This document shows, one piece after another, positions 1-10,199 of a stretch of DNA of 64,000 nucleotides. The translations under genes were made by a program, and so were the position numbers. The first letter of the stretch is position 1. Each line of letters starts with the position of its first letter. This stretch comes from Rhizomys pruinosus (taxonomy: Eukaryota; Chordata; Mammalia; Rodentia; Spalacidae): the NCBI GenBank assembly GCA_009823505.1, contig VZQC01005689.1:327353-391352 (forward strand). Direction: 5' to 3'. Under the pieces are notes generated by a model. That model had not been told where the DNA came from. It searched no databases and saw nothing but the letters and a program-made list of their open reading frames with translations.

Positions 1-729
1 ATTATAGAGAACATTCGTATGTGCCAATCCCAAAGTTATTGCTCTACACATTTTATGTAAAACAAATGTGGACAACAGCGAATTATATCTACATTTAACT
101 CAGATGCATTACCGTTTTTATCAGAGTCTGTAAACCAATGTTGTTTAATATACATTTAAATACCTATATATCTAATTGCTTGTGCTTCATTAGTAGGATC
201 GAAAGGTTATTCCTGGACAAACTGTCAGCCCATGAAAGGAAACAGCCAGAATTGACCAGAGTCCAAGACAACACCTCCAGACAGAGTGGACTGTTTTGCT
301 TCTCATCCACCTGTGCCCCTTTCCTAAGCCTAGGGAACAATCTGCGGAAGAGGGGGCGTGGTAGAATGTAAGGGCTGCGATTGGGATGAATGGTGAAACT
401 ACAGCGATGTAGTCTGGACACTCATTTGATCAACTTGATTGAACATACAACCCCTCACCCCCCACTGGATGGTGGGCCTGTGGGGGTTTGGGCACAACAG
501 CCTGCACATTGGTTTCATATAAAGGATGCTTGTACTCATGGATTATCACTTATAGCTAAAAAATGAAAAAAAAAACTGAAAGAAATATGCAGGACAGTTA
601 TGGCAGAATGCATGATCTGGGATGGGGTGAAGGTGGGGGGGAAGGGAAAAGGAAATGTGCCTGAACTGAATTGGAAAATGATGTATGAAATGCACAAAGC
701 ATCAATAAAAAATGTTAATAAAAAAAAGA
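1..729 (+). mobile_element. Composite retroposon, copy A (unclassified body plus L1 3' tail)
   Basis: The element runs in from the left edge. Bases 1-137 match the reverse complement of 4732-4880. A body at about 150-565 recurs at 6213-6625, 35200-35425 and 36425-36780. The last ~150 bases (about 575-715) match the end of a genuine L1 3' UTR at 24865-25005, including 'gatgtatgaaatgcacaaag' followed by an A-rich tail. It encodes no recognised protein in the sense direction. I infer that L1 machinery mobilised it, because it ends like L1 and a relative at 34840 has TSDs. The body could be an L1 3' UTR variant or LTR-derived sequence. Confidence 0.6.
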
Positions 730-763
730 GTTTCCATCATTTTAAAGACAGAAGAATCCAAAT

Positions 764-1801
764 GGTGTTGGCAAAACTGGATCGCCACTTGTAGAAGAAT
801 AAAACTAAACCCCTACCTCTCATCCTGTACAAAAACAACTCCAAATGGCTCAAAGACCTCAACTCAAAACCCCAAACTCTGATGATGATAGAAGAAAAGG
901 TTTCCAGCAACCTACAAGACATAGGTGCAGGAGAAGACTTCCTAAGTCAGACAGATGCTGCATGGGAAGTGAGGTCAACAATTGACTAGTGGGACCTCAT
1001 TAAACTCAAAAGCTAATGTTCAGTGAAAGAAACACTCAGTAAGTGAAGAGAAAACCGACAGAGTGGTAGGAAGCCTTCACCGATGATACATCTGACAGAG
1101 CACTGACTTCCAGAATATATAAATTTCTCAAAAAGCAAAGAAGTAAGAAAACAAATGGCTCACTCAAAAGATAGAGTAAAGAACTGAACAGAGACTTTAC
1201 AAATGAGGAAATAAAGATGGCTGAGAATCATCTTAAAAAATGTTTAACATCGATAATAATTAAGGAAATGCAAATTAAAACCACTTTAAGATATTATCTC
1301 ACTCTCATAAAACTGGCTAGGATCAAGAAAACAAATGATACCAAATGCTGGAGAGGTTGTGGGGGAAAGAGAACACTCATCCACTGCTGGTGGGAATGTA
1401 CAACCACTATGGAAAACACTGTGGATAACCCTTAAAAGACTCGACATGAGCATACCACCTGACCCAGTCATACCACTCCTTGGTATATACCCACAAGAGT
1501 CTTCCTACTGCAGAGATACATGCACAGCCATGTTTATTGCAGCTCTCTTCACAATGGCAAAGAGCTGGAACCAACTCAAATGCCCTTCAACCAATGAGTG
1601 GATAGAGAAAATGTGGTACATCTACACAATGGAATTTTATGGAGCAGTAAAGAAAGATGACATCATGAACTTTGCAGGTAAATGGATGGAACTAGAGAAT
1701 ATTATGCTAAGTGAAGTAATACAGTACCAGAAAAGCAAACGACAAATGGTATCCCTCATCTGTGGATGCCAGCATCAAGAACCGAGTCGTAAGGCAAACT
1801 G
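764..1801 (+). pseudogene. L1 ORF2 C-terminal fragment, frameshifted
   Basis: ORF2p is the endonuclease/reverse transcriptase of L1. Only the region downstream of the RT domain is present. Recognisable C-terminal landmarks are the cysteine-rich 'CWRGCGGKRTLIHCWWEC' at about 1349-1402 and, in another frame, 'CPSTNEWIEKMWYIYTMEF' at about 1581-1637. At least one frameshift (near 1400) and several stop codons upstream (for example near 990 and 1170) disable it. The frame ends at the TGA at 1800. Confidence 0.9.
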
Positions 1802-2356
1802 AGCAACACCAAAATTATATACCCCTTTCCCTGAAAGCAGCTATACTCTAATAATATAAATCCCTTAACAAGCTCTAGAATTAACCACCACTTATTTTTA
1901 GACTTTGGAATCTTGGTATATGGGGGGAGGATACATAGACATATTTTAGAGTTATATAAATTTAAAAAAGAAAAATGTGAATCCTGAAATATGATATGGA
2001 AATGACAACAGTTTGTATACAGATGACATAATTTTAGTATAGATGTGACATATAAATATATATATATATGCATATGTTGAAGCAATACAGATTGGAGGGA
2101 ACAACTGCAGAGGAACAGGGACAAGGAACAGACTGAAACAGTAAAGTTTCCCCAAGGACAATAATCCTCTGCTTTGAAAAAACTTTGAAAAGAATCAGAA
2201 AAAGATACAGGGCAGGGATAGCAGGGTGCATGAACTTGGGTGGGTTGGGGGGCATGGAAGACAAGATGAGTCTAGATTGGACTGAGAAATGATGTACATA
2301 ACTTCAATAAAAAATGTTTAAAAGAAAAAAAATAAAAATAAATAAATAAAAAAGAA
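764..2356 (+). mobile_element. L1 retrotransposon, 5'-truncated, with 14-bp TSD
   Basis: Flanked by the identical direct repeat 'agaagaatccaaat' at 750-763 and 2357-2370. It contains the last part of ORF2 (to about 1801), a ~500-bp 3' UTR and an A-rich tail from about 2310. The left end lies inside ORF2, so this is a normal 5'-truncated target-primed insertion. It landed just downstream of composite copy A. Confidence 0.92.
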
Positions 2357-2404
2357 AGAAGAATCCAAATAAAACACTCCTGGGATTAGAATCCTAGGTT
2401 GTGG

Positions 2405-2660
2405 GGCTGGAGAGATGGCCTAGCGGTTAAGAGCGCTGACCACTCTTGCAGAGGACCCGGGTTCGATCCCCAGCACCCACATGGCGGCCGAGAGCAGTCT
2501 GAAACTCCAATTCCAGGAGAACTCCAGTTCCAGGGGAATCCGACACCCTCTTCTGACCTCCGCGGCATCGCACGACACAGGTACACAAACTTGCATGCAG
2601 ACAGTACATTCACACACATACAGAAATAAATAAAATTAAAAAAAAAAAAACTAAAAAAAA
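2405..2660 (+). mobile_element. B2 SINE, full length, long variant
   Basis: Starts 'ggctggagagatggcc', with an A-box-like 'tagcggttaagag' and a B box 'gggttcgatcccc', and ends in an A-rich tail. The TSD 'agaatcctaggttgtgg' at 2388-2404 recurs at 2661-2677 with one mismatch. It carries the 17-bp internal duplication typical of one B2 subset in this window. Confidence 0.95.
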
Positions 2661-2725
2661 AGAATACTAGGTTGTGGATCAGAGCTAAATTTAAGAGGAT
2701 CCCCTCCTTTTAAATAGGAATTAAT

Positions 2726-2970
2726 GGGGACTGGACAGATGGCCCAGCGGTTAAGAGCACTGGCTGCCCTCACAGAGGACCCAGTTTTGCTTCCCAGTAC
2801 CCACATGGTGGCTAACAACTACCTGTAACTCTAGTCTCAGAAGATCTGATGCCCTCTTCTGTCCTCCCCAAGCATTGCATGACACAGGTGCACCTATCTA
2901 CACGTAGGCAATACACTCATACACATAAAATTTGAAGAATAATAAATATTTTAAATGAATAAATAAATAG
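2726..2970 (+). mobile_element. B2 SINE, diverged
   Basis: Head 'ggggactggacagatggccc', degraded B box, the 'cagtacccacatggtggct' segment and a 'catacacataaaat' tail are all readable. More diverged than the neighbouring copy at 2405. Confidence 0.9.
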
Positions 2971-3588
2971 AAATGGATTCAGAAAGTGATGGTACAGAGT
3001 TGGAAAATGCTAACTTCTAGAAGCTATCAAAGATCATCAGCACTGCAGTTATGTATATTCAATCTGTGACATCCCTGAAACCATAAAATTCATGAAAGAA
3101 GTGCCACTACTAGATAGTTTCTTGTGCTGGAGAAGCTCATATCATGTAGAAACAAGGTATCCACCATAACCATAAATCTACTCCTTTGTCCACTCTCCTC
3201 ATCTGGAATTTGACTACTAGGATTCCATCTGTAGAATTATGCTCAGGCATCAGTGAGAAGGACCTCCTTTACAGCAGGGCTAAAATGAGCAATAACAATC
3301 TAGAAAAATGCTTGTTGAGAGTTCACTGAAGTGCAGGTTATCAGACTTGTTTGGACAACATCAAGTCTGACTTCTAAATGTGGAAGAAGCATGTAAGAAT
3401 GAAATATGGAGAAAATGAGAGAGAGACCAATCAATCAAGTGACCTTGAGTAAAATTATTGAGTATTTCAGAGGCTCACTTGCTTTTCTGATATATGGAGT
3501 TAATAGCTATAAAAATTTTAATATATTAGCTGGTGCAGAGCTAAAACAGAATTACTGTTCTCTGTATTAATTAAAATTATTAACATGA
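2971..3588. other. No feature recognised
   Basis: Unique-looking, AT-rich sequence without a long open frame or a repeat I can name. Confidence 0.5.
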
Positions 3589-3782
3589 GGGGTGGAGAGA
3601 TGGCTCAGAACTTGAGTGCTTACTACTCTTGCAGAGGACCCAAGTTCAGTTCCCATTACTCACATCAGAGAGCTCATGACTACCTAATAACTCCAGCTTC
3701 AAGGCATCTGATGCCCCCTTCTGGTACCTAAGGACACCTCACACATCTATGACTAAAAATAAATCTTTGAAAATCTTTTAAA
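3589..3782 (+). mobile_element. B2/B3-type SINE, old
   Basis: A head of the form 'ggtggagagatggctcagaa' and a B-box remnant 'aagttcagttccc' are visible, and the element ends in an A/T-rich tail. Flanks 'attattaacatga' and 'atattagcacga' look like a decayed TSD. Confidence 0.75.
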
Positions 3783-3839
3783 AATATTAGCACGAATTAA
3801 AGAAATATGAATATAAGATAAGCCTCACTCTGTGCTGTG

Positions 3840-4640
3840 CTAGACTTTAAGAATTTTTTCTCTTCTTTGTTTTTTTAGTAGTTTATATACTCTGGAAATC
3901 AATGCTTTGTCAGATGTATCTGTGGTGAAGGTTTCCTCCCACTCTGTGGGTTTTCTCTTCACTTCCTTGATTGTTTCTTTTGATGTACAGAAGCTTTTGA
4001 GTTTAATGAGATCCCATTTGTCAATTGTCGACCTTAATTCTTGCACAGCTGCTGATTGATTTAGGAAGTCTTTTCCTACACCTATGTCTTGTAGTCTGCT
4101 GCCAACTTTTTTTTGTATCGCCTCCAGAGTTTGGGATTTCACGTTGAAGTCTTTGATCCATCTGGAGTTGACTTTGGTATAGGGTGAAAGGTAGGGGTTT
4201 AATTTCATTCTTCTACAAGTGGTTATCCAGTTTTGCCAACACCACTTGCTGAAGATGCTGTCTTTCCTCCATTGTGTCTTCATGGCCCCCTTGTCAAATA
4301 TAAGGTGGCCGAAATTGTATGTGCTCAGGTTTGGATCCTCAGTTTTGTTCCATTCATCAACAGGTCTGTTTTTGTGCCAGGACCAAACTGTTTATATGAC
4401 TATAATCCTGTAGTATAGTTTGAAATCTGGTATAGAGATTCCCCTCACCCCCGTATTGCTCTTTTCACTCAGGATTGCTTTGGCTGTTCGGGGTCTTTTG
4501 TTTTTCCAAATGAAATTAAGGACTTTTTTCCCCAAGCCTGTGAAGACTGCATCAAAGAACTGACTGAAATGGTGAATCTGTTGGGGTGGGAGGGTTGAGA
4601 GGGGGACATGGGTCTGTATTCCATCAATGTATATTTATTT
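3840..4640 (-). mobile_element. L1 fragment with inverted ORF2 part; probable twin-primed insertion
   Basis: Bases 3840-4535 carry L1 ORF2 on the minus strand, including '(S)KWCWQNWITTCRRMK' and '[15 protein letters not shown]', open for 147 codons from 4283. Bases about 4540-4640 then read on the plus strand as the L1 3' UTR ('catcaaagaactgactgaaa', also at 56656 and 59626). Opposite orientation of 5' and 3' parts is the twin-priming signature. No TSD was resolved. Confidence 0.7.
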
Positions 4641-5560
4641 GATGTGAGTTTAACAGGTATCTAAATGTGTCCAAACTTTGTCTACATATTATATGGTATT
4701 TTAGGACTTAGTAAAAGTAAAAATGTCTATATTAAACAACATTGGTTAAAAGGTTTTAATAAAAACAGTAATACATTTAAGCTAATTGGAAATATAAAAT
4801 GTTGTCCACATTTGTTTTATTTATAATTTGTATAACAACAACTTTGGGGTTAATGTATGCAAAATGTGCTCTATAAATTTTGTGTAGTACAGTATCATCT
4901 TGTAACATTTTCTTTTACCCATAGGATAATTTAACTAAAGAAATTAAGTTTGCTTCCCAAATTAACAACATACAGTCAATGATAAACAGCTTGGGTAAAT
5001 TTAATGAGAATTTACACCTTGATTCCTGACTATAGGGAAGTGTAATACAACTGCCTTTTTGAGATTCATGGGTCAAAAATTAAAAACCTAAAATAAAAAA
5101 AGGGGGGATACAGTTATATATCAAACCTTTTGTCAAAAGGATTTTTCAATTTAAATCTTAAAACTAACTATGGGAAAAGATTTACACGTTCCCCCAGGTC
5201 AAAACGTCACCAACTTAATGGCTGAGAAAGAAAAGATACAGCTTTGCATTATGCAGGATGTACCAAGAAGTACCAGCAGAGAAGTTGGCCCATCTAAACA
5301 TTAAAAGGAAGAAAAGCCTCAGACTGCTACAGGCATCAAACATCTCTGTGGATACTATTTGTAACAACTGTTTATAATGTGTCTTAATGAACTTTACCTT
5401 CCACGTACCACAAAGTTTTAATATGAGAGACTTTCTTACCTCCTTTTCATAGAACAAAGAAAAACATGATGGTAGTGAAGTCATTCCCTAACTGTAAATT
5501 AGAGCCGACTGTTATAGAGGTAATCTCTTATAAAACTGGTATAACTGCTTTCTTTAATTG
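4641..5560 (-). mobile_element. Composite retroposon body, copy B (5' portions only)
   Basis: 4732-4880 is the reverse complement of the left edge of copy A, and 5207-5560 is the reverse complement of 34842-35193 in copy D. The order of segments agrees with one ancestral element on the minus strand. On the plus strand 5095-5111 reads 'aaaaaaaggggggatac', like a retroviral polypurine tract, so part of this body may be antisense retroviral-like sequence. No gag, pol or env domain could be confirmed. Confidence 0.5.
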
Positions 5561-6205
5561 ACTGATAGACAAAGGAACTGTGAAAGGATAATTCTCTATT
5601 CAGAGCCAAATATAATACTAAGGTCTTTATAAGCTGTGTAATTAAGCAAAATATATTAATACAGGAGTGCTCTGATATCAACAATGAATTATTCTGCCAA
5701 GGAGATGTTGGCTAGGGGATCCAAGCCCCCAAAAGGTAAAGGCTTTTTGCCTGTAAACTGGGATACCAGCAAGAGGAGAGGCAGTAAGACCCTGCTGTCA
5801 AATACCTGGTGTAAGCATGAAAAGATGTATTGCGACCACACTTGCAAGTGTACAGTTGGTCTCTGGAATGCCAGAGAGTGTTACCAAAGGCCACTAAACC
5901 AATAAAGCAAATATTGGTCTCCTTGAGTGAAGCAAGCCTCCTCCATCAGCATCAGCTACACCTCACCTGCCTGGAAATACTGTGCAGCAATGGCAGCCAT
6001 ATGTTTGTATATCCCAAACCTAATTGGCTATTAGCTCTCTCCTTGGAGGAATAATTGACAGCTGATGCCACAAGCTTATGTCCTCTAGTGGTTAGGAGAT
6101 GTTATAAGCCACAGTAAGACCTTGTCATCTTTTACAGAAAAGCTATAGTTCATGGATTGGCATACCATCCAAACATCCATGTCTATACCAACGTAACCTA
6201 CCATA
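5561..6205. other. Unclassified region, possibly more of the repeat body
   Basis: Contains a 73-codon open frame (5684-5905) with a cysteine/histidine cluster, no family recognised, and an 'aataaa' at about 5900. Its position between two parts of the composite repeat suggests repeat-derived sequence such as an LTR, but no paired LTR is visible. Confidence 0.3.
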
Positions 6206-6638
6206 ATAATTAGTACTGTTTAAATGCCTATACATCTAATTGCTTGTGCTTCATTAGTAGGATTAAAAGGTTGTTCCTGGACAAACTGCCAACCCATGAA
6301 AGGAAACAGCCTGAACTGATCAGAGTCCAAAACGACATCTCCCGAGAAAGTAGACTGTTTTGCTTCTCACCCACTTGTGCCCCTTTTCTAAAGCCCAGGG
6401 AACAATCTGCAGAAGGGGTGTGGTAGAATGTAAGGGCTGCAATTGGTGGGAATTGTGAAACTACAGCAACATAGACTGGACTCTCATTTGAACAACATGC
6501 TTGTACATACAAGCCCCTCCAGCTGGACAATGGGGACCTTGGGCTGTATAAGTTTGGGCATAGCTGCTTGCAAATTGATTTTACATGAATGATGCTTGTA
6601 TTCATTACTTATTACTTATTACTAAAAAAATTGTTCTC
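6206..6638 (+). mobile_element. Composite retroposon body, copy C (lacks the L1 tail)
   Basis: Closely matches about 150-560 of copy A, starting near 'ctaattgcttgtgcttcatt' and ending at 'ttactaaaaaaatt'. This is exactly where copy A joins an A-rich bridge to its L1 tail. A B2 follows immediately. Confidence 0.6.
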
Positions 6639-6639
6639 T

Positions 6640-6889
6640 GGGGCTGAAGAGATTGCTCATCTGCTAAGAGCAATGGCTTTGGCTACTCTTTCAGAGGACC
6701 CAGATTTGATTCCCAGCACCCACATGGTGGATAACAACTGTCAGCCACTCCACTTCCAGGGGATCTGGTGCTTTCTTCTGACCTCCACAGGCATTGCCTG
6801 ACATGAATGCACTTACACACATGCACGCAATACACTCATACACATAAAATAAACATAAAAGTAATAAATAAAAAATATTTAAAAAAAAT
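6640..6889 (+). mobile_element. B2 SINE
   Basis: Head 'gggctgaagagattgctcat', 'cccagcacccacatggtgg' and the 'catacacataaaataaa' tail are present. It abuts copy C and is followed by a B1 inserted near its A-rich end. Confidence 0.9.
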
Positions 6890-6900
6890 AATGTTTTCTC

Positions 6901-7056
6901 TTTTTTTGGTCTTTTGGAGACAGGGTCTCCCTGTAGCCCCACCTGTCCTGGAACTCACTCTGTAGACCAGGCTGGCCTTGAACTCACAAAGATCCACTTG
7001 CCTCTGCCTCCCAAGTGCTAGGATTAAAGGCATTCACCACAATGCCCAGCTTAAAA
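6901..7056 (-). mobile_element. B1 SINE, minus strand
   Basis: Reads poly(T), 'gagacagggtctccctgtag', 'gaccaggctggccttgaact' and 'gctaggattaaaggc', the reverse complement of B1. The flanks 'aatgttttct' (about 6890) and 'aatgtgttttct' (about 7057) are a probable TSD. Confidence 0.93.
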
Positions 7057-7720
7057 GAATGTGTTTTCTATGGAAAGTAATAAATAGAAAACCATTTTAA
7101 GGTAAATTTTGAATTTTGCTCTGGGTAACTCTATTTAGTGCTTTAAACATACTCTCTTGGATATTTTGCTGTTCTGTATAAACTTCTTTGATTGCAAAAA
7201 CCCAGTTGGGCAGTGTGGTCTTATAAGTGATATATCTGAACTCTGGTTAGTTCATGTGCATCAAATAAAAAGTTGTGTAAAATGTTTTTAATTTGCCCTT
7301 GATCAAGTTGTTTGATATCCTTAGAGTGATGGTAAATAACTCTTCTACAGTTGTCTCTTGGTATCCATGGTGAACTGGTCCACAGTCTCCAAGGATATCA
7401 AACCCATTGATGCCTAAATATCTTACGTAAAATATCAAAGTATCTGCATCTTGCTGTATACTTCAAATAACCTCTAAATGACTCATGATACTTAGTATAA
7501 TGTAAATGCTATGTGAATAGTTTTATTGTGCTGTTTACAAATAATGACAAGAAAAAACTCTATGTTCATTATAAATGCATTTTTTGAAAATTTTCAACCT
7601 GCAATTAGTCAAATGTACTGATGTGAAACTCTTACATTCAAAGAGTTACCTGTAGATCAAATTCTTGTTATCTATGAATGGAAGGGAAGCTGATCCAGAC
7701 AAATTGAGTTCCAAGATTAT
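7057..7720. other. No feature recognised
   Basis: AT-rich unique-looking sequence. No repeat or coding signal identified. Confidence 0.5.
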
Positions 7721-7737
7721 GAGAAGCTGCTGTTACT

Positions 7738-7893
7738 TTTTTTTTTTTTTGGTCTTTTCGAGACAGGGTCTCCCTGTAGCCCCAGCTGTCCTGGAACTCA
7801 CCTTGTAGACCAGGCTGGCCTTGAACTCACAAAGATCCGCCTGTCTCTGCCTCCCAAGTGCTAGGATTAAAGGCGTGCGCCACCACGCCCGGC
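7738..7893 (-). mobile_element. B1 SINE with perfect 17-bp TSD
   Basis: Full-length minus-strand B1 between identical repeats 'gagaagctgctgttact' at 7721-7737 and 7894-7910. The poly(T) and low divergence indicate a young insertion. Confidence 0.97.
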
Positions 7894-8271
7894 GAGAAGC
7901 TGCTGTTACTAAAGTCCCTTTTATTGTTGAAAACAAATCCTCTTGCCCAAATGAACTGCGGTCAATGGAAAGCTGGTGTGCTTGAACCAGATGACAATTT
8001 GAGCACTTCCCAATTGCATGATGGAGCAAATGTTGTCTACAAATAGGTTGGTAATTAAAGCCCAGAAGATCAAGAAGGATGTATTCAACCAAAGCCAAAT
8101 GACATAATCTTGATCAATAAGATAGTAAAAATGTTTAAACTACTTGATAGCCTGAATTTAGGAAATAGTNCCATTTGAACTCTTTTCTCTTGCAGGACAG
8201 TATTTGAAATGTTGAACTCCTCACTTTAAGGCTTATTTTTTTATAAGGCTTGTATTGAAATGACCAAAATG

Positions 8272-8424
8272 GGCTGGGTGTGGTGGCGCACACCTTTAAT
8301 CCTAGCACTCGGGAGGCAGAGGCAGGCGGATCTTTGTGAGTTCAAGGCCAGCCTGGTCTACAGAGTGAGTTCCAGGACAGCAGGGGCTAAAGGAGACCCT
8401 GTCTCGAAAAGGCCAAAAAAAAAA
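8272..8424 (+). mobile_element. B1 SINE
   Basis: Begins 'ggctgggtgtggtggcgcac', contains 'gtgagttcaaggccagcctg' and ends 'ctcgaaaaggccaaaaaaaa'. The single ambiguous base at 8170 lies 100 bp upstream. Confidence 0.95.
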
Positions 8425-8463
<39 letters not shown>

Positions 8464-8466
8464 AAT
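8424..8466. repeat. (AAAT)n microsatellite in B1 tail
   Basis: About ten 'aaat' units expand the A-rich tail of the preceding B1, a common origin of such microsatellites. Confidence 0.95.
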
Positions 8467-8479
8467 AAAAAAAAATAAA

Positions 8480-9548
8480 AGTACAAATTTAACTAGAAAA
8501 CAAGATTCTTTATTGAAAGTAGATAGTTACAGTACCTGACAAAGCAAGCTTTTCTGCACTCCATATGTTCTGGAACCTTTGCCTTTCTCTTTGACCTGAT
8601 TTCTGACACCTCCAGAATTAGTTAAACCTGTAAAATCAGGATAAGCATAAATAGCATCTAGACCATTCACTTAAATGCCGAAAGCTATGGCATAGAAATA
8701 GCAAGAAAAGAATGAATGCAGCTGGCTGAGTTAATGTCACCAATACAATTCAGAATAACATTTTCAATCAATTTTCGGAACTTGACTTATTATCTGACGG
8801 ATTGTTCGTGGTGTTCCTCTGAATTGAACCTCATTTATTTTTAACATCTTTATTAATGTCTGTTATTCATATGCTATAAATTCACCTATTTCCACTTCAG
8901 TTCATTTCCACTGAATTTAGTCAAGCACTGGTGAGTTATTAACAGTGTGCTTAAAAGTTTGTTGTGAGGCTATATGAATGTGCACAGCCCCCCCAAAAGT
9001 TTGTAAATCCATCTCTTGAGTTATTTGAGACCACCCACTGAGAAGTGAGTATTTTCCAAAATATATATTGACTAAATTAACTATATTGACTCAGCAGAGA
9101 ATATGTTATCATCACGATGCAATGCTGTTTTTGAGTCAGCATCTTGCTACAAAAAAGACAGAGTCACGGGATTCTCAGAAAAGTGACCAGATGCAGACTT
9201 CTAGCGGGAAGCCAGATGGATTTATTATTACTGATTTTCACCAAGATAAAGCATTTGTTTTTACAGATTGTTAAAGTGTCCTGGTTTGACCTTGGCTATT
9301 GTTTTTTAAAGGCAAATTAAAAACACTAGAACTATGAGGAGCCAGATAAAACATAACTTCAAAGTACCCTGGAGGGATTGAGTAATTGATAATGGTGATA
9401 ATGGTGACCCCCAAGACCTATCGCCAGCCCTGGGCAGACCAGAGCCCCAAGGACTATTTGGATGGTTCCTGTCTGCATTTGAAAAGATTTAATCTATGGC
9501 AAATTCATTTCTTTTTTAGAAAATGGTTTAATCCATTTTCATTTCTTC

Positions 9549-9549
<1 letters not shown>
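8480..9549. other. No feature recognised
   Basis: Unique-looking sequence. A 68-codon frame at 9068-9274 has no recognisable family and no start context worth calling. Confidence 0.5.

Positions 9550-9552
<3 letters not shown>

Positions 9553-9597
<45 letters not shown>
9553..9597. repeat. (CT)n microsatellite
   Basis: Uninterrupted CT dinucleotides apart from one extra T, directly next to an old SINE. Confidence 0.95.
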
Positions 9598-9748
9598 GTG
9601 TACATGTCACAGCACCTGTATGGAAATCAGAAGAAAACATGTGGGAGTCAGTTGTTTCCTTCTACCATGTGGGTCCTGGAAATCAAATTCAAGTTGCCAG
9701 GCTTAGTGGCAAGGGCCTTCAACCACTGAGCCATTTATCTAGCCCTCA
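9598..9748 (-). mobile_element. B3-type SINE, minus strand
   Basis: Reads 'ccttctaccatgtgggtcct', 'gccaggcttagtggcaaggg' and 'cactgagccatttatctagc', the reverse complement of a B3 head. Confidence 0.75.
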
Positions 9749-9819
9749 GCTGACTTTTTTCTATTCTAGGAGCACAAACTATTTGTCTAATGCAGACCAT
9801 CATCAGTTTTTATTTAATT

Positions 9820-10027
9820 TTGAAATTATTTATCTTTATTTTATGTGTATGAGTGTTTTGCCTGCAAGTATGTAAATGTACCACATGCATGTAATGCCCT
9901 TAGAGGCCAGAAGTGTGTCAGATCCCCTGGAGTTAGGGACTGTTGTTAGCCATCATGTGGGTATTGGGAACCAGACCTGGGTCCTCTGCAAGAGCATCCA
10001 GTTCTAACCCTGAACCATCTCTCCAGC
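9820..10027 (-). mobile_element. B2/B3-type SINE, minus strand
   Basis: The 'ttttatgtgtatgagtgt' tail, 'gccatcatgtgggtattggg' and 'gaaccatctctccagcc' define a reversed B2-related element, moderately diverged. Confidence 0.85.
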
Positions 10028-10137
10028 CTTCACCATCATTTTTTAAAGCAAGTCCTGAAGACTATGAGACATCCAATGGAAAAGAGTTCAAATCAAAAGA
10101 GATTAAACTGATGAGGAGGAAGACATTTTCTGCTTAT

Positions 10138-10199
10138 TTTTCTTCTTTTTTCCTTTCTTTCTTTCTTTTTTTTCTTTCTTTCTTTATTTTTTATCATTA
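10138..10199. repeat. Pyrimidine-rich tract, T-rich tail of the adjacent L1
   Basis: A run of (CTTT)n and T on the plus strand, interpreted as the expanded poly(A) of the minus-strand L1 that follows. Confidence 0.8.

Noticed and set aside
2403..2480. Possible tRNA gene (A and B boxes)
   Set aside because: The boxes belong to the tRNA-derived head of B2. The sequence does not fold as a cloverleaf with an anticodon arm and is repeated throughout the window.
5684..5905. 73-codon frame with Cys/His cluster as a zinc-knuckle or small secreted protein
   Set aside because: Spacing does not match CCHC or another motif I can name. It lies within likely repeat sequence and has no homologous support.
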